Positions 32,741 through 42,323 of a stretch of DNA of 64,000 bases are shown piece by piece. Source of the DNA: Alkalicoccus halolimnae (GTDB lineage Bacteria > Bacillota > Bacilli > Bacillales > Salisediminibacteriaceae); the NCBI RefSeq assembly GCF_008014775.2, contig NZ_CP144914.1:3286001-3350000 (forward strand). The letters run 5' to 3'. The position numbers were made by a program, and so were the translations under genes. The notes under the pieces are model-generated. The model was not told where the DNA came from. It saw nothing but the letters and a program-made list of their open reading frames with translations, and ran no database searches. The first letter of the stretch is position 1. Each line of letters begins with the position of its first letter.

Positions 32741-33889
32741 CTAAATACGGCTGAAGTAATTATTCACGTTCTCCTTAAATACTTCGTCTGAAAACCGCAG
32801 CCGCACTGCCTTACGGCTCTGATTTGCCATCGTTGCCCTGCCCTTTTCATCTTCCAGCAGCCTCGTTATTCCTTCTACTAAGCTGTCCTGTGTTCTCTCC
32901 ACGATGATGCCTAAAGACTCTTTCGTAATAATTTCCTGCGTCCCTCCGGCATCGGTCGCTATTACAGGAAGGTCATGGGCCATCGCTTCAATCACCACTC
33001 TCGGAAGTCCTTCGTCTCTTGACGGTAAAACGAAGATATCCATCGCGCTGTAAGCTTCACTGACGTTTTTACGAAAGGGAAGATGGGTAAAATTCACTTT
33101 CCCTTCCGTTATTTTAGAGAGCTGATCCTCCCAGTACGCTTCGTACCCGTCACTCGCGTCCCCGACAATAAGCAGTTCGATATTCTCATACCTGGGATAA
33201 AGCTCGATGAACGAATCGACGAGCAGATCGATGCCTTTTCTCTCACTGATACCGCCTAAAAAGCCAACGACGACTTTTTCCGGCGAAACGCCGACACTTT
33301 CTTTGGCAAAACTTTTATCGAGCGCTTTCAATTTCTCAAATTCAAACCCGGTATAGATGTTCGATATTTTATGCCTGTATTTTTCGATTTTCGCATCAGG
33401 AATCTTTTTCAGCACCCCTTCCGCTATCGTAATAATATGACTCGAATATTTCAGGACAGCTTCATTAAACCTGCCGCCTAACATTTCCGAACGTATATAG
33501 ATGACGTTTTTTCGGCGCAGCACTTTGGCGGCAATGACGGAATAAAGAAACGCCCTCTCGTCATTCACATAAATCACGTCGATCTTATATCGAAGAATGT
33601 AGATCATTACTTTCAGGTTATAGAGAAAAATCTGCAGCACGGCGATGACCTTGCTGAAAAGAGAATACTGAAGAGCGGCACCTCCAAAAACATTCGCTTT
33701 TTTCCCCAGTTTCACAACATCGACAGACACGTGCTCTTCTTCAAATCCCTTTTTCAATCTTCCTGTTCCTGTCGTCATCACCCTGCATTCAAACTTATTC
33801 GGATCCAGACTCTGAATAAGCTTCAGCATGCTTTTCTGCGCCCCGTAAAAAGAATCAAAACGAGCCTCTAAAAACATGATTTTTTTCAT
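32741..33889 (-). CDS. Glycosyltransferase family 4
   Basis: 382 residues, GT-B fold. N-terminal FYGAQKSMLKLIQSL is the acceptor-side loop, and the C-terminal donor site has GGISERKGIDLLVDSF near 215 and the E-x7-E motif in EGLPRVVIEAMAHDLPVIA near 315. Retaining transferase adding one sugar on the cytoplasmic face. Last gene before the IS-bearing gap and separated from the flippase at 36453 by the element, so it probably starts a separate transcript now. Ribosome site GGAGGGGGG lies directly upstream. Confidence 0.92.
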   Translation of the reverse strand: MKKIMFLEARFDSFYGAQKSMLKLIQSLDPNKFECRVMTTGTGRLKKGFEEEHVSVDVVKLGKKANVFGGAALQYSLFSKVIAVLQIFLYNLKVMIYILRYKIDVIYVNDERAFLYSVIAAKVLRRKNVIYIRSEMLGGRFNEAVLKYSSHIITIAEGVLKKIPDAKIEKYRHKISNIYTGFEFEKLKALDKSFAKESVGVSPEKVVVGFLGGISERKGIDLLVDSFIELYPRYENIELLIVGDASDGYEAYWEDQLSKITEGKVNFTHLPFRKNVSEAYSAMDIFVLPSRDEGLPRVVIEAMAHDLPVIATDAGGTQEIITKESLGIIVERTQDSLVEGITRLLEDEKGRATMANQSRKAVRLRFSDEVFKENVNNYFSRI

Positions 33890-34002
33890 ATACTCCCCCC
33901 TCCTGTCTGATGAAATATCGCTTTCGATTGGTTTTATTTAAGAGGCTCTCATTCAGTTCATCACTTCATTCACTTTATATTCTTAATAACGAACAAATTT
34001 TA

Positions 34003-34033
34003 GAAAAAAGAAACCTCTGTCCCCAACAGAGGC
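34003..34033 (-). terminator. Terminator upstream of the glycosyltransferase gene
   Basis: AGCCTCTGT-TGGGG-ACAGAGGTT on the minus strand, 7-8-bp stem followed by TTTCTTTTTT. It would stop transcripts arriving from the IS element or from the legionaminic block, so genes 29-34 kb need their own promoter. Confidence 0.75.
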
Positions 34034-34184
34034 TTTCCCTCTTGAAACTTGCTACTTTTTGTTCATTATATGATCCTTAATATTATATTAATTCATAATA
34101 ACGAACAAGTCAAGCTGAAATTAAGGGATATTTTACATATAAAGAAACAAATTGTTAAACAGAAAATAAATAGCCGGAGAACAA

Positions 34185-34227
34185 TTGTAACTGCTAAATT
34201 AAAGTGGCTCTTACGAACTTTTGGGGA
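34185..34227 (+). repeat. Left terminal inverted repeat of the ISL3-family element
   Basis: 43 bases identical to the reverse complement of 35889-35931. The inner part GGCTCTTACGAACTTTTGGG begins with the GGCTCTT common to ISL3-family ends. Confidence 0.85.
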
Positions 34228-34277
34228 GACTGTTCATCGATACTATCGGGAAATAGAAATAAAAAGGAGTGTTTTCC

Positions 34278-35836
34278 ATGGATACGCTGCCTGCTTTCTA
34301 TGAACCAATCGATGGTATGCATATTGCTGCCTGGCAGGAAAGTCCAGAAGGGATAGAAGTCATTGCCTTTTCCTCGCGTAAGTCTGCCGTTTGTCCACAA
34401 TGTCATCGCAGAAGCCACAACAAACACAGTCGCTATGTGCGTATGTTACGAGACCTGCCGGTCTCTGGAAAACCAGTGATCCTCGTGCTTCAAGCGAATA
34501 AATGGTTTTGTCTGCACCCTTTTTCCTCGGTACGTGTATTTACAGAACGCTTTGAAGGCATTTCTTCCTCGAAACGCAACACGGATCGGCTCCAGCTTTT
34601 GCTACAAGAACTGGCTTTTTCTATGAGTGCGAAAGCGGCAGAACGATGCAGTAAAGCATCGGTGTGCCTACAAGCCACGATACCTTTCTCTATTTGATTC
34701 GTGCTACTCCGGAAGTCCCGATCGAAGAATGTCCCTTTCGTTGCTATTGATGATTTTGCGCTGCGAAAAAGATTTCGTTACGGTACCCTGGTGGTAGATT
34801 TACGTACACATCATCCGATTGACTTATTTGCTGGGCGCACGGAGGAAGAAACAAAAGCTTGGCTGATCAAGCATCCAACGATTCAGACAGTGAGCAGGGA
34901 TGGCTCCAGAGCGTATGCCCGTGCCATTCGGGAAACCTCTGCACAGATTATCCAAGTAACAGACCGCAGGCATATCCTCAAAGGACTATCTGAAGCAGTG
35001 AAGGAAGAAATTTATCTCCACTTCCCGACAAAACCAGTGGGACCACCGATCACTATCCGAACTCCGCATCCTTCCTCGAAGAGGAAAAGCGAACGCGTGC
35101 GAGAAGAAAACGAAGCAAAGCGTTGGAAAGTGATCCAGCAGGTGCAAGAACGACAGCAGCTCGGAGAGTCCATCATGGGATTAAGCCGAGCTTTTCAACT
35201 TTCCCGCGGGACGATTTATCATTATTTAACGATCCAACATCCACCAAGTCATCAACGAGGTTCTCCTTATGATTCATATCGACCGCAGATTCATGACCTG
35301 ATTCAGCAAGGGAAGAAAGCAGACGACATCGAAAAGATATGTAGACAATTTGGTTATACAGGATCCCGTTCCACCCTGAATACGATGATCGCAAAAGAAA
35401 GGCAGCACTTCTCTCCTCCAAAACCTTTTATTAAACCAAGGAAAGTATTTAAGCAGCTGTGGAACGTGTCTCATCCCACCGAACCGATGGGAGAAATCGA
35501 AGAAGCATGGAAAACCCAGTGGCCTCCCATTCAGGATTTATGCACCTTTTTGATCGGATTTCGACAAATGTTTATCCAGACAGATGCCTCTCTATTTAAT
35601 TCTTACCTTCAGTGCGAAGCATATACCGCTTTTCCTGCCGTACAGCGTTTTATCCGCGGGCTGGAGAAATGGAGAAAGATAAACAAGGGATTCATAACGC
35701 GGTCCTGCTCCCTTGGAGCAACGGGGTGGCAGAAGGACATGTCCATCGCCTGAAAGTGCAGAAAGCGATGATGTATGGTCGGGGATCTTTTGATTTGTTG
35801 CGAAAACGTATCTTATACCGATCTTCTTTCTCCTAA
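34278..35836 (+). pseudogene. ISL3-family transposase, frameshifted
   Basis: Starts at ATG 34278 with AAGGAG upstream. N-terminal zinc finger begins CPQCHRRSHNKHSRYVR (about 40-56); the partner FCLHPF has lost the usual second Cys. DDE residues are recognisable: Asp in FVAIDDFALRKRF (near 34735), Asp in SRDGSRAYARA (near 34895) and Glu in SNGVAEGHVHRLKVQK (near 35740). A one-base loss near 34657 and a one-base gain near 34733 shift the frame out and back, leaving a TGA at 34695. A short duplication of GAGAAA(T/G) near 35670 breaks it again. The order and spacing of the pieces match a complete transposase, so the gene was intact when it arrived. Confidence 0.88.
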
Positions 35837-35888
35837 TCAGTATTGTGAAAAAAGAACGAAAACTGGATAAAAAGAGGTCTGTAATGAT

Positions 35889-35931
35889 TCCCCAAAAGTT
35901 CGTAAGAGCCACTTTAATTTAGCAGTTACAA
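35889..35931 (-). repeat. Right terminal inverted repeat of the ISL3-family element
   Basis: Perfect inverted copy of 34185-34227. Its outer 14 bases (TTTAGCAGTTACAA) recur in the same orientation at 36368-36381. Confidence 0.85.
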
Positions 35932-35961
35932 CCGTTCTTCTTTCTCCTAAAAAGAAAGGAA

Positions 35962-36198
35962 ATTATTATTGCAAAAAAAGATAAAATCGATGCCGAACAT
36001 GACATTTTTAGTTTGCCACAAACAGCTCTTCCTTCGACGACTGTTTCCTTTCTCTTAAAAGGGGAAGGGCTTCCGTCCCCGCATTATATGCTCTATTACC
36101 CGCAAATAGTAGCTCAAAAGTCCCCACAAGTGTCTTTATCTGTCCGCAACATTCATTCCTTATGGCAATACTCACTAATAAAGGAGAAATACGGATAA
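35962..36198 (+). CDS. Unrecognised small ORF next to the IS element
   Basis: An open frame of about 76-78 codons from a run of three ATT codons (35962-35970) after AAAGGA; the first ATG is only at 36013. The product has a mixed, protein-like composition (SLPQTALPSTTVSFLLKGEG, then SVRNIHSLWQYSLIKEKYG at the end) but I cannot assign a family. It lies between the right IS repeat and a third copy of the repeat tip at 36368. It may be a passenger or the tail of another decayed element. Low confidence that it is expressed. Confidence 0.3.
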   Translation: MIIAKKDKIDAEHDIFSLPQTALPSTTVSFLLKGEGLPSPHYMLYYPQIVAQKSPQVSLSVRNIHSLWQYSLIKEKYG

Positions 36199-36367
36199 TT
36201 CCACAAGCCTCAACATCAAGGAGACCGCATTGAGGATGACAAATGCTATGAGACTATAATTAACATAATTAATACGAAGTACACAATCGATTTCCATTTC
36301 CGTAATAAAAACTTCTCATAATCTATACTACATCTAGTTCCCACTTGTAACCAACCAATGAAAGTAG

Positions 36368-36381
36368 TTTAGCAGTTACAA
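36368..36381 (-). repeat. Third copy of the IS outer-repeat tip
   Basis: TTTAGCAGTTACAA is identical to 35918-35931 and to the reverse complement of 34185-34198. The inner sequence beyond it differs. The stretch 35932-36452 otherwise holds only the small ORF at 35962. Confidence 0.6.
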
Positions 36382-36452
36382 AAGACTACAGTAATCAAGC
36401 GAATGTTGGAAAAGAATAAACTTTCCTTGCTTCTCTATCAAGCTTAATTCTT

Positions 36453-37721
36453 TTATTCGGCTGTTTGTGTAGAAGATATTCTACTGGCTCTATAAATTAG
36501 CGCTAATCTAATAAATTCACCTACAATCGTTGAAGTCACTGCTCCGTAAACTCCAATGTAAGGTATAGCAATTAAATTAATAGATATGTTAACCACCGCT
36601 GCTATTGTACTACTTGTGGCAATTGCATTTGTTTTTTTAGTATAAAACAATTTCGCCACTGGAATAAAATACATACCTTTTAATATTTGACCCACAATTA
36701 ATACAGGGATAAGTGCCAGTGCACTGTAAAATTCAGGTGATGTTATAATCCAAACTCCTAGGGTAGCAATTGGAATAGATATTATCCCAAAACCAATTAC
36801 TATATATAGAAAATACTTCAATAATTTATCCGCACTTTCATTTTTTCCTTGTTTTCTCAATTTTGTATATCTAGGTACTACAGCATTATTTATACTTGTA
36901 TAAAACAAAGTCAAAACCATTGATACTTGAGCTGCTAATGCATAAAAGCCTAATTCATTCAAATCAACAAATTTTTCCAATATCACTCTATCAGATGATT
37001 TTATAATCCATCCACTTGCTACATGGGGGAGTAATGGCATGCTAAAAATAAGGCTAGTTTTTATTGCAGTAGGACTAAATGAAAGTTTGTAGTCTTTCCT
37101 TTGGATTATAAAAGCTACTATAAGAAACAAAACTGTTATAGTAAACTGAGAAAATAAAGCACTTTCTGCTCCTAGACCTCTCCAAATAATTAGATAAGAA
37201 GTAAAAATCATAATAATAAGTGCTTTTATTATATTGAAACTTACAAAAATACCTACTTTTTCTTGAGCTCTAAATAAAGCCATTGGTAAAGCTAATAAAG
37301 ATGTAGCCCAAGAAAGCCCAATTAAATAAAACATATATGGATTTATCTGTATATTACTAAATATAAGTGACCCAATCTGATCACTAAAGATGAAAAGTAC
37401 TATTGAGCCGAAAGACGAAAAAATAAAAACAAATAAATAGATAGACCCGATATACTCTTTCTGTTTTTCTTTATCTTCCAAAAAATCAAAGAAAAATCTC
37501 GTTATAGCTCCGTGGAGGGCTAATAGTAAAAATAACTGTAGCATCCCCACCATAGTTTGAACGGTGGTCATCGTTCCATATTCTGAAGGTGAAAGATAAT
37601 TTGTGTATACTGGTAAAAGAATTAGACTGATCAGCGGCGTCATCATAGAACCTAAAGTATAGAGGACAGAATGCTTGAAAAATTTGCTTCTTCTAATATT
37701 TAGAAAATGATTTAATTTCAT
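36453..37721 (-). CDS. Wzx-type oligosaccharide flippase
   Basis: About 422 residues from ATG 37721, four bases after the cytidylyltransferase stop; the longer frame (ATG 37772) would overlap that gene by 47 bases and add only 17 basic residues. About 12-14 membrane helices, with the N-terminal signature FKHSVLYTLGSMMTPLISLI and YTNYLSPSEYGTM typical of O-antigen/teichuronic flippases. Translationally coupled to the legionaminic acid genes, so it likely exports the repeat unit that contains this sugar. Distinct in sequence from the flippase at 29041. Confidence 0.9.
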   Translation of the reverse strand: MKLNHFLNIRRSKFFKHSVLYTLGSMMTPLISLILLPVYTNYLSPSEYGTMTTVQTMVGMLQLFLLLALHGAITRFFFDFLEDKEKQKEYIGSIYLFVFIFSSFGSIVLFIFSDQIGSLIFSNIQINPYMFYLIGLSWATSLLALPMALFRAQEKVGIFVSFNIIKALIIMIFTSYLIIWRGLGAESALFSQFTITVLFLIVAFIIQRKDYKLSFSPTAIKTSLIFSMPLLPHVASGWIIKSSDRVILEKFVDLNELGFYALAAQVSMVLTLFYTSINNAVVPRYTKLRKQGKNESADKLLKYFLYIVIGFGIISIPIATLGVWIITSPEFYSALALIPVLIVGQILKGMYFIPVAKLFYTKKTNAIATSSTIAAVVNISINLIAIPYIGVYGAVTSTIVGEFIRLALIYRASRISSTQTAE

Positions 37722-37725
37722 AGCT

Positions 37726-38421
37726 CTATTTCTTCTGTGTTGTCTTTTCAAGAATGTTTTCACAAATTTCAAAGTCGACTAGATCGTCTATATCAAAAGA
37801 CCGTTTTTTGGGCATAACATATCCCTTGGTATTCTTTGTAAAAAAACTTCTATAATTATTTAGTTCTTTTAAGCTAATTAGATATAACGCACCGTTTAAT
37901 GCATAAGTTTCTTTGCTTTCTTGCCGCCTAACAATAACTTCCTCTTGTATAATCGATTCTAGATTGTTTTCATTTGTTAGTTGAAACATCCAAGACGGAG
38001 TTTTATCAGATAGGCAGACAGATACTACAGAGTCATATTTTTTTTGATGCATCCACTCTATAATACCATCCACATCCTCAACTGTTCTTAAAGGAGAGGT
38101 TGGTTGCAACATCATAACGTAATCAAATCCAGGTAATTCATCGACCGCATGAAGAACAGGTTCTATTCCTGGTGTCGTGTCTTTAGATAGGTAATCTGGG
38201 CGAAAAAAAGGAACTTCTCCACCAAATTTCTCAGAAATTAACGCAATTTCTTCGTCTTCTGTTGATACAACTAAACGGTCAATATATTTTGATTTATTTG
38301 CCTCTTCAATAGTCCATGCAATCAGCGGCTTACCTGCAATTGGTTTGATATTTTTTCGTGGAATACCTTTTGATTTACCCCGAGCCGGTATAATAGCTAG
38401 TATTTTTTTAGTACCTATCAT
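37726..38421 (-). CDS. legF: CMP-legionaminic acid synthetase (acylneuraminate cytidylyltransferase family)
   Basis: 231 residues. The nucleotide-binding start IIPARGKSKGIPRKNIKPI is the NeuA family signature, followed by QPTSPLRTVEDVD near 95 and the metal-binding FDIDDLVDFEICE at the C-terminus. It activates a nonulosonic acid with CTP to the CMP-sugar. The specific substrate, legionaminic rather than sialic acid, is inferred from legB and legC in the same operon. ATG overlaps the upstream gene by 4 bases; GAGGTG is the ribosome site. Confidence 0.9.
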   Translation of the reverse strand: MIGTKKILAIIPARGKSKGIPRKNIKPIAGKPLIAWTIEEANKSKYIDRLVVSTEDEEIALISEKFGGEVPFFRPDYLSKDTTPGIEPVLHAVDELPGFDYVMMLQPTSPLRTVEDVDGIIEWMHQKKYDSVVSVCLSDKTPSWMFQLTNENNLESIIQEEVIVRRQESKETYALNGALYLISLKELNNYRSFFTKNTKGYVMPKKRSFDIDDLVDFEICENILEKTTQKK

Positions 38422-39467
38422 TCAAACACCTCATAAAATTCTACATTAGCTTTTTCATAATCCTTTAACTGACCAATATCCAGCCAATATTCGTGAATTG
38501 GAAAAACACAAGTTTCCTTTTGTTTTTCATTTAATTTTTCAAACAAGGTTGGCATATCGTAAAATTCATTGTCTGGAATATACTGTATTGCCTTGGGACT
38601 CAAGACATAAACTCCTGCATTTACTAAATATCTGAAAGTAGGTTTTTCTTCTACTCCTAAAAACTTATGGTTTTTAGATTGAATAACACCATAAGGAATT
38701 GTTTCATGATATTCTCGCACACACATTGTTGCGGTAGCTTCGTGCTCTTCATGAAAGTCAATTAACTTACTGAAATTTGCTTTTGTTAAAAGATCTCCAT
38801 TCATAATAATCATAGACTCACTGTGTATTTTAGGTATCAAGGATAAACCTCCAGCAGTTCCAAGCCTTTTTGACTCTTCAATATACTGAATATTACATCC
38901 CCACTCCCTACCATCTCCAAAGTAATTTTTTATTTGTTCCGCGTGATAATTTACCGATATATAGAAATTAGTGAAATTATGAGATATAAAGTTTTCAATA
39001 ATGATTTCCAGAATTGGCTTGTCGCCAACTTTTAGTAAAGGCTTTGGTGTATTTTCTGTAAGTGGCATTAACCTAGTCCCTAGTCCACCAGCCATAAGGA
39101 CTACAGAATTACTCCGCTCTACCACAGGATGTATGTCTTCTATTGTCTTCACATCAATTAATGCATTATTTTCATTTATTATAGGAAGGATTTTCAAGCC
39201 TTCATTAACGAGCATTTTATATATTTGACTTTCCTTCGTATTTTTAGTGATAGTCTTAGGAGATTTATTCATTACTTCTCTTATTGAAGAATCCATTGCT
39301 ATTTTGCTTAGTAGTCCTCTTCTTATGTCCCCATCGGTTACTGTCCCCAATAACTTATTTTCATCATCTACTACCAATGCAATCTGTGCAGCGCTTCGAT
39401 CGATTATATTCATTACATCATATATTGATTGATCTGGTTTTGCTAAAACTTGCTCCCACTTTTTCAT
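38418..39467 (-). CDS. legX: CBS-domain sugar-1-phosphate guanylyltransferase (LegX/PtmE type)
   Basis: 349 residues. Two CBS repeats (about 1-115: LLGTVTDGDIRRGLL, then ALIDVKTIEDIHPV) are fused to a nucleotidyltransferase domain that opens VVLMAGGLGTRLMPLTENT near 124 and continues KPLLKVGDKPILE. This fusion is the hallmark of PtmE/LegX, which makes GDP-glucosamine from glucosamine-1-phosphate for legionaminic acid in Campylobacter and Legionella. GGAGG lies 8 bases before the ATG. Four-base overlaps on both sides couple it to legF and the acetyltransferase. Confidence 0.88.
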   Translation of the reverse strand: MKKWEQVLAKPDQSIYDVMNIIDRSAAQIALVVDDENKLLGTVTDGDIRRGLLSKIAMDSSIREVMNKSPKTITKNTKESQIYKMLVNEGLKILPIINENNALIDVKTIEDIHPVVERSNSVVLMAGGLGTRLMPLTENTPKPLLKVGDKPILEIIIENFISHNFTNFYISVNYHAEQIKNYFGDGREWGCNIQYIEESKRLGTAGGLSLIPKIHSESMIIMNGDLLTKANFSKLIDFHEEHEATATMCVREYHETIPYGVIQSKNHKFLGVEEKPTFRYLVNAGVYVLSPKAIQYIPDNEFYDMPTLFEKLNEKQKETCVFPIHEYWLDIGQLKDYEKANVEFYEVFE

Positions 39468-40093
39468 TTTTTGACCTCCTTGGCTGGCACCCCTATCATT
39501 TTTTTATTCTTTGAGACATTTTTAATAACTACGGCTCCAGCACCTACGACTACATTATCTTCTATCTGTATATCTTGTATAACTGAAGCTCCTGTACCGA
39601 TGTGTGTGCACTCTCCAACTTTCACACCACCTGATATTGTTACTCCTGGTGCAATATGACAATTGCTACTTATTAAAGAGTCGTGCTCCACCACAGCATT
39701 CGAATTGATTATTGAATTGTCGCCTATAACAGCAAAAGGCTGCACAATGGCACCAGCCATAAGCTGCACCCCTTCGCCGATAATGGCCCGATTTGAAACA
39801 TAAGCTTTTGGGTGAATTAATGTAGCAAATAAATATCCTTGCGATTTAAAATTATTAAAGAGTTGTTTTCTCAATTCTAAATTCGACGTAGATCCCAGAG
39901 TATTAATTAACATGAATTCTGTTTTATCGTAATGGCCCAAAACCTCATCTTTTCCCAAATAAGGAATCGTGTAAGGACTTTTTTGCTCAGAAGGTGCTGC
40001 GTAACCTTTTATTTCATAATTACCTAATTCCAATACATCAATTAAAACTTTAGCATGACCACCTAAGCCTAAGAGTACAACTGGTTTCTTCAT
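39464..40093 (-). CDS. legH: NeuD/PglD-type sugar N-acetyltransferase (legionaminic pathway)
   Basis: 209 residues: an N-terminal nucleotide-sugar-binding part (GLGGHAKVLIDVLE, 1-85) and a left-handed beta helix of hexapeptide repeats (about 90-200; IIGEGVQLMAGAIVQPFAVIGD). The catalytic His is in NAVVEHDSLI near 135, as in PglD. It N-acetylates the 4-amino group made by LegC. The N-terminal GHAKV and position between legI and legX support LegH; NeuD-type O-acetyltransferases look similar. Confidence 0.85.
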   Translation of the reverse strand: MKKPVVLLGLGGHAKVLIDVLELGNYEIKGYAAPSEQKSPYTIPYLGKDEVLGHYDKTEFMLINTLGSTSNLELRKQLFNNFKSQGYLFATLIHPKAYVSNRAIIGEGVQLMAGAIVQPFAVIGDNSIINSNAVVEHDSLISSNCHIAPGVTISGGVKVGECTHIGTGASVIQDIQIEDNVVVGAGAVVIKNVSKNKKMIGVPAKEVKK

Positions 40094-41166
40094 CTTATTA
40101 ACTCATCTTTCCGATAATTTCTACTTGCTTTTTGACCAATTATATCCCAATAATCAAAAGGAGAAATTCCTTCTCCCGGTCGCCTAACATCTATATTAGA
40201 ATCATCGAAGTTCTCACCCTTCTGTATTGCTTTAGATGTGATAATGCTTTTTCTTGCAACTTTACGATTTTCATATTCAGAAGAAGATACTATTTTCTCT
40301 TTTTTACCTAAACCTTTTTCTATTAATCTTATATTCGTAACCATTTCTTTTAGTTCACTAGGGTCTAACGATGCTTTATGATCAGGTCCAGTCATGTTTT
40401 TATCCAAAGTAAAGTGTTTTTCAATCACTGAAACATTTTTTCCAGCAGCAACAATTGGAAATATTATCCCTTCTGTATGATCTGAAAATCCCACAGGTAA
40501 TAGTAATTTTTCTTTTAGGTAATCTATTGTATTTAAATTAACATTTGTAATTGCCGTAGGATACTCTGTTGTACAATGTAAAACTGTACAATATTCATTT
40601 AGTATAGCTTTAGCTTGCTTTGTATGGTAATAACTTTCTACTTTATCTCTACTCATATCTTTTTGTCCAGACAACCCATATGCAATGAAACTTAGAGCAA
40701 TATGAATCTCTTCCATAGTAGCCATACCTGTAGAAAGGATAATATTTACCTTTTTTGAAGCTAGATATAATAAAAGAGGTGCATTCGTTAAATCTCCGGA
40801 GGATATCTTGAATGTTGATTGTTTAATCTCGTCTAATAAAAAATCAATGCTGTCATGGTCAAAAGCTGTAGACATGAATTCAATACCCTGTATTTGACAA
40901 TATTTATTTAGCTCAATAAATTGGTCATAACTCAGTTCAAGACTTTTCAACATGTCATATTGACTTCTGAATTCCTTGCTGTTTATTCTTTGATAATTAG
41001 CCTGGTCAGCTTCTCTAGTCACCAATTTTTCAGTTTTGTAAGTTTGAAATTTCACTACATCAGCCCCAGCTTCACAGGCAGCATCGATTAATTGATACGC
41101 CAGCTCCATAGAACCATTGTGGTTGACGCCAGCTTCAGCTATAATAAGTGACTGTTTTTTCCTCAT
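40090..41166 (-). CDS. legI: Legionaminic acid synthase (NeuB family)
   Basis: 358 residues, the family length. NeuB barrel at 1-280 with IIAEAGVNHNGSMELAYQLI near 9, VKFQTYKTEKLV near 40, FKISSGDLTNAPLL near 138 and GFSDHTEGI near 235. The C-terminal SAF antifreeze-like domain (about 300-355) includes NIDVRRPGEGISPFDYW. It condenses a 6-carbon 2,4-diacetamido-mannose with phosphoenolpyruvate. Ribosome site GGAGGG. It overlaps legG by one base and the acetyltransferase by four. Confidence 0.93.
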   Translation of the reverse strand: MRKKQSLIIAEAGVNHNGSMELAYQLIDAACEAGADVVKFQTYKTEKLVTREADQANYQRINSKEFRSQYDMLKSLELSYDQFIELNKYCQIQGIEFMSTAFDHDSIDFLLDEIKQSTFKISSGDLTNAPLLLYLASKKVNIILSTGMATMEEIHIALSFIAYGLSGQKDMSRDKVESYYHTKQAKAILNEYCTVLHCTTEYPTAITNVNLNTIDYLKEKLLLPVGFSDHTEGIIFPIVAAGKNVSVIEKHFTLDKNMTGPDHKASLDPSELKEMVTNIRLIEKGLGKKEKIVSSSEYENRKVARKSIITSKAIQKGENFDDSNIDVRRPGEGISPFDYWDIIGQKASRNYRKDELIR

Positions 41167-42323
41167 TAGGAGAGCCCTCCTTTATATTCATAAAAAGGTT
41201 GATTTATTATCAATGGGTTATCCTTTAATACTTCCCACATTTTCACAGCGCTTGTCCCGTCACCAAATATTTCTACGTTCGATTCTGCAAAGTCAAATAG
41301 AAGTGCATCAGATATGGCTCCTTTGATAGATTCGCTGTCGTCTTGAGAATCAATTACAGAAGGGGGACGCTGTCTTCCCTTCTGTCGTTCACCAATATTA
41401 ACACTAGCTGTACTTAAATAAGGAGCCTCTAATAGTGCACTTGATGAGTTGCCGAGCACTACGTCAGCCTCTTTTAGTACAGACAAATATCTGAGTTGGC
41501 CTAACGAATCAAATAGATATCTATTGTCTGGTGATTCATTAACAAAATTGGATATTGCTTGATTAATTTTTCTGCCGTTTTCGTCGCTATTTGCTTTTGT
41601 GAATATGATAGTCGTATTTTCATAATCATCAAAGGCATTTAATAATTCGACAATAGAGGATGCAGGGTCTTTTTTCATCGTCTCAGGATGATACGCTACG
41701 ACAAATACTTGATCACTCCAATTAATCCCTAATTCAACAGCCAAGTCCTCTTTATTTAATAAATCCATATTCTTTATATTGTCAATACCAGCGGCACCAA
41801 CAACAAACACACTTTCCGGATTTTCACCCATTTGAATAATTCGTTCTTTATGAAGGTCACTAGAAGGGAAATGAATTGTTGCCATTTTAGTAATAGCATG
41901 TCTAATAGCATCATCATAAGCACCTAAAGTTGTTTCGCCCCCATGAATATGAGCAATGGGAATTTTTTGAACTAGCGCAACAGAAGCTATAGATAAAAGC
42001 TCATAACGATCTCCTAATAGTACAATGACGTCCGGTTGTAATCGATTGAGCACCTCAGAAAAACCAATTGTTCCTATTCCTATTGATTTAGAGATAGCTG
42101 TAGAAGTGTCACTTGATAGAAGCATTTCTACTTTTTCATTAATCACATACCCATCCTCTTCAATTACTTTATACGTTAAACCGTGTTCATAAGATAAATG
42201 TGATCCTGTCACCACCAGTTGAAATTCAAGATCGGGATCCCCATGAACTTTTTTAATTAAAGGGGATAGTAAACCGTATTCTGCTCTTGACCCAGTTACA
42301 ATACAAATTTTCCTCTTCTCCAT
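41166..42323 (-). CDS. legG: Hydrolysing UDP/GDP-sugar 2-epimerase (NeuC/LegG)
   Basis: 385 residues. Begins IVTGSRAEYGLLSPLI, with the NeuC signatures VLLGDRYELLSIA near 100 and IAHIHGGETTLGAYDD near 120, and a C-terminal HGNSSSALLEAPYL-like segment (LGNSSSALLEAPYL near 290). The family both epimerises C2 and removes the nucleotide, giving the free mannose-configured sugar for LegI. Starts one base after legC stops, with GGGGG as ribosome site. Confidence 0.93.
   Translation of the reverse strand: MEKRKICIVTGSRAEYGLLSPLIKKVHGDPDLEFQLVVTGSHLSYEHGLTYKVIEEDGYVINEKVEMLLSSDTSTAISKSIGIGTIGFSEVLNRLQPDVIVLLGDRYELLSIASVALVQKIPIAHIHGGETTLGAYDDAIRHAITKMATIHFPSSDLHKERIIQMGENPESVFVVGAAGIDNIKNMDLLNKEDLAVELGINWSDQVFVVAYHPETMKKDPASSIVELLNAFDDYENTTIIFTKANSDENGRKINQAISNFVNESPDNRYLFDSLGQLRYLSVLKEADVVLGNSSSALLEAPYLSTASVNIGERQKGRQRPPSVIDSQDDSESIKGAISDALLFDFAESNVEIFGDGTSAVKMWEVLKDNPLIINQPFYEYKGGLS

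Larger units (their letters stand above)
34185..35931 (+). mobile_element. Decayed ISL3-family insertion sequence
   Basis: About 1.75 kb bounded by perfect 43-bp inverted repeats and carrying one transposase gene broken by at least three frameshifts. If the true ends are the family-type GGCTCTT sites, the element spans 34206-35910, and the outer 21 bases are an additional inverted flank. The flanking bases show no direct repeat I can see. It splits the polysaccharide locus. Confidence 0.85.
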
